Below, piece after piece: positions 63,518 to 64,000 of a DNA stretch of 64,000 nucleotides. This stretch comes from Bifidobacterium margollesii (GTDB lineage Bacteria; Actinomycetota; Actinomycetes; Actinomycetales; Bifidobacteriaceae), in NCBI RefSeq assembly GCF_002860355.1, contig NZ_NMWU01000005.1, positions 113,899 through 177,898 of the forward strand, given 5' to 3'. Made by a program: the position numbers and the translations under genes. The notes beneath the pieces were generated by a model. The model saw nothing but the letters and a program-made list of their open reading frames with translations, made no database searches and was not told where the DNA came from. Position 1 is the first letter of the stretch, and each line of letters begins with the position of its first letter.

Positions 63518-64000
63518 TGAACTGCGCCCCAATTGTTAGACGCGGTTTATTAAGGGTACCTGATCAGGCTGCGAGGGACATACTCCGGAATTCCTCCGGG
63601 GTGCGTCCCTCCAGCCGTCTCTGGCGTCGTCTGGTGTTCCAGTGGATGATGTACTCGTTCAGACCGGTCTCGAACTCCTCGTAGGAGGCGAACTCGCGGC
63701 CGGTGTAGAACTCGTCCTTGAGATGGCCGAACACCTGCTCGGTCGCGGCGTTGTCGATGCAGTCGCCCTTCCTGCTCATGGACTGGCGTATGCCCAGTTC
63801 CGCGAGACGGTCGCGCCACCACCGGTGCTGGTACTGCCATCCCATGTCGCTGTGGAGCACGGGATCGACGCCCTCGGGCAGACGGTCCTCGAGCATGGCG
63901 AGCAGCCTTCGCTGCTGGGCGAGGTCGGGACGCCGGCTTACGTCCCAGGCGACGATCTCCTTCGATCCCATGTCGTAGACGGGCGCCAGGTACGCCTTGC
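63518..64000 (-). mobile_element. IS3-family insertion sequence, right end cut by the window
   Basis: The left end begins near TGAACTGCGCCCCAATTG (63518-63535), which fits the TGAACTGC-type terminal repeats of IS3/IS150 elements. It contains the C-terminal part of OrfB. The other end and any target duplication lie outside the window. Confidence 0.75.
63564..64000 (-). CDS. IS3-family transposase OrfB (DDE integrase core), C-terminal part
   Basis: About 144 codons are visible and the frame continues past the right edge (KAYLAPVYDMGSKEIVAWD). rve-type motifs: second catalytic Asp in PVLHSDMGWQYQ, third catalytic Glu in DCIDNAATEQVFGHLKDEFY, and the C-terminal YIIHWNTRRRQRRLEGRTPEEFR. It catalyses cut-out and insertion of the element, normally as an OrfAB frameshift product. 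No frameshift in the visible part, so it may be active. Confidence 0.92.
   Translation of the reverse strand, partial: KAYLAPVYDMGSKEIVAWDVSRRPDLAQQRRLLAMLEDRLPEGVDPVLHSDMGWQYQHRWWRDRLAELGIRQSMSRKGDCIDNAATEQVFGHLKDEFYTGREFASYEEFETGLNEYIIHWNTRRRQRRLEGRTPEEFRSMSLAA

Overview
The window is high-GC bacterial DNA that reads as a Bifidobacterium chromosome; I cannot name the species. The evidence is a 504-residue GH13 sucrose phosphorylase under a LacI regulator, two complete adjacent ilvC genes, a GH42 beta-galactosidase under a LacI regulator, a three-gene sortase-C pilus operon, and an FTR1/P19/DUF2318 iron-uptake cluster. From memory, the ilvC - ilvC - MHS transporter - sucrose phosphorylase order resembles the B. 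longum group. I saw no rRNA, tRNA or CRISPR array.

Layout. 0-4.6 kb (minus): iron uptake, with FTR1 permease, P19-type lipoprotein, DUF2318 membrane protein and a truncated FtsX-like ABC permease. 5.2-6.2 kb: ApbE flavin transferase. 7.6-9.7 kb: secreted CAP/InlB-repeat/DUF5648 protein. 10.6-13.9 kb: alpha/beta hydrolase and a zinc-ribbon/PASTA membrane protein. 14.2-20.9 kb (minus): pilus operon of large tip-like pilin, backbone pilin and sortase C. 21.7-28.7 kb: amino-acid permease divergent from a MarR regulator, then the two halves of a heterodimeric ABC exporter. 29.2-31.7 kb: aldo/keto reductase and zinc alcohol dehydrogenase. 31.9-38.0 kb (minus): sugar MFS transporter, GH42 beta-galactosidase and LacI regulator with three operator-like sites. 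38.2-39.7 kb: second amino-acid permease. 39.9-41.3 kb: AlbA_2-type gene split by an in-frame TGA. 41.6-44.0 kb: YhgE/Pip-like membrane protein divergent from a TetR regulator. 44.0-49.6 kb: S9 peptidase, glycerate kinase and a DUF559-like nuclease-fold protein. 50-52.4 kb: membrane DUF2142-like protein plus GT2 glycosyltransferase. 53-57.4 kb: ilvC, DUF4143 ATPase, second ilvC. 58-63.2 kb: MHS transporter, sucrose phosphorylase, LacI regulator. 63.5 kb to the end: IS3-family element running off the window.

The most unusual content lies between genes. At least four families of structured repeats fill nearly every long gap: (F1) composite hairpins around TTCCCC/GGGGAA with compensatory changes in their stems; (F2) a roughly 100-bp unit of two GTCAC/GTGAC dyads flanking a central TTGnAATTnCAA dyad, seen about seven times; (F3) a roughly 130-bp MITE-like inverted repeat, two copies in opposite orientation; (F4) a 17-bp-stem hairpin element found twice as inverted copies bracketing the beta-galactosidase region.

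The ilvC locus looks like an insertion hotspot. The glycosyltransferase pair is bracketed by a 370-395-bp direct repeat that includes half of the ilvC terminator. The ATPase gene is bracketed by a 101-bp copy of the 3' end of the second ilvC. Other notable points are a 10-base homopolymer just upstream of the iron lipoprotein gene, lac-like operator layouts at both LacI-controlled promoters, and hydrophilic repeat insertions inside many housekeeping enzymes.
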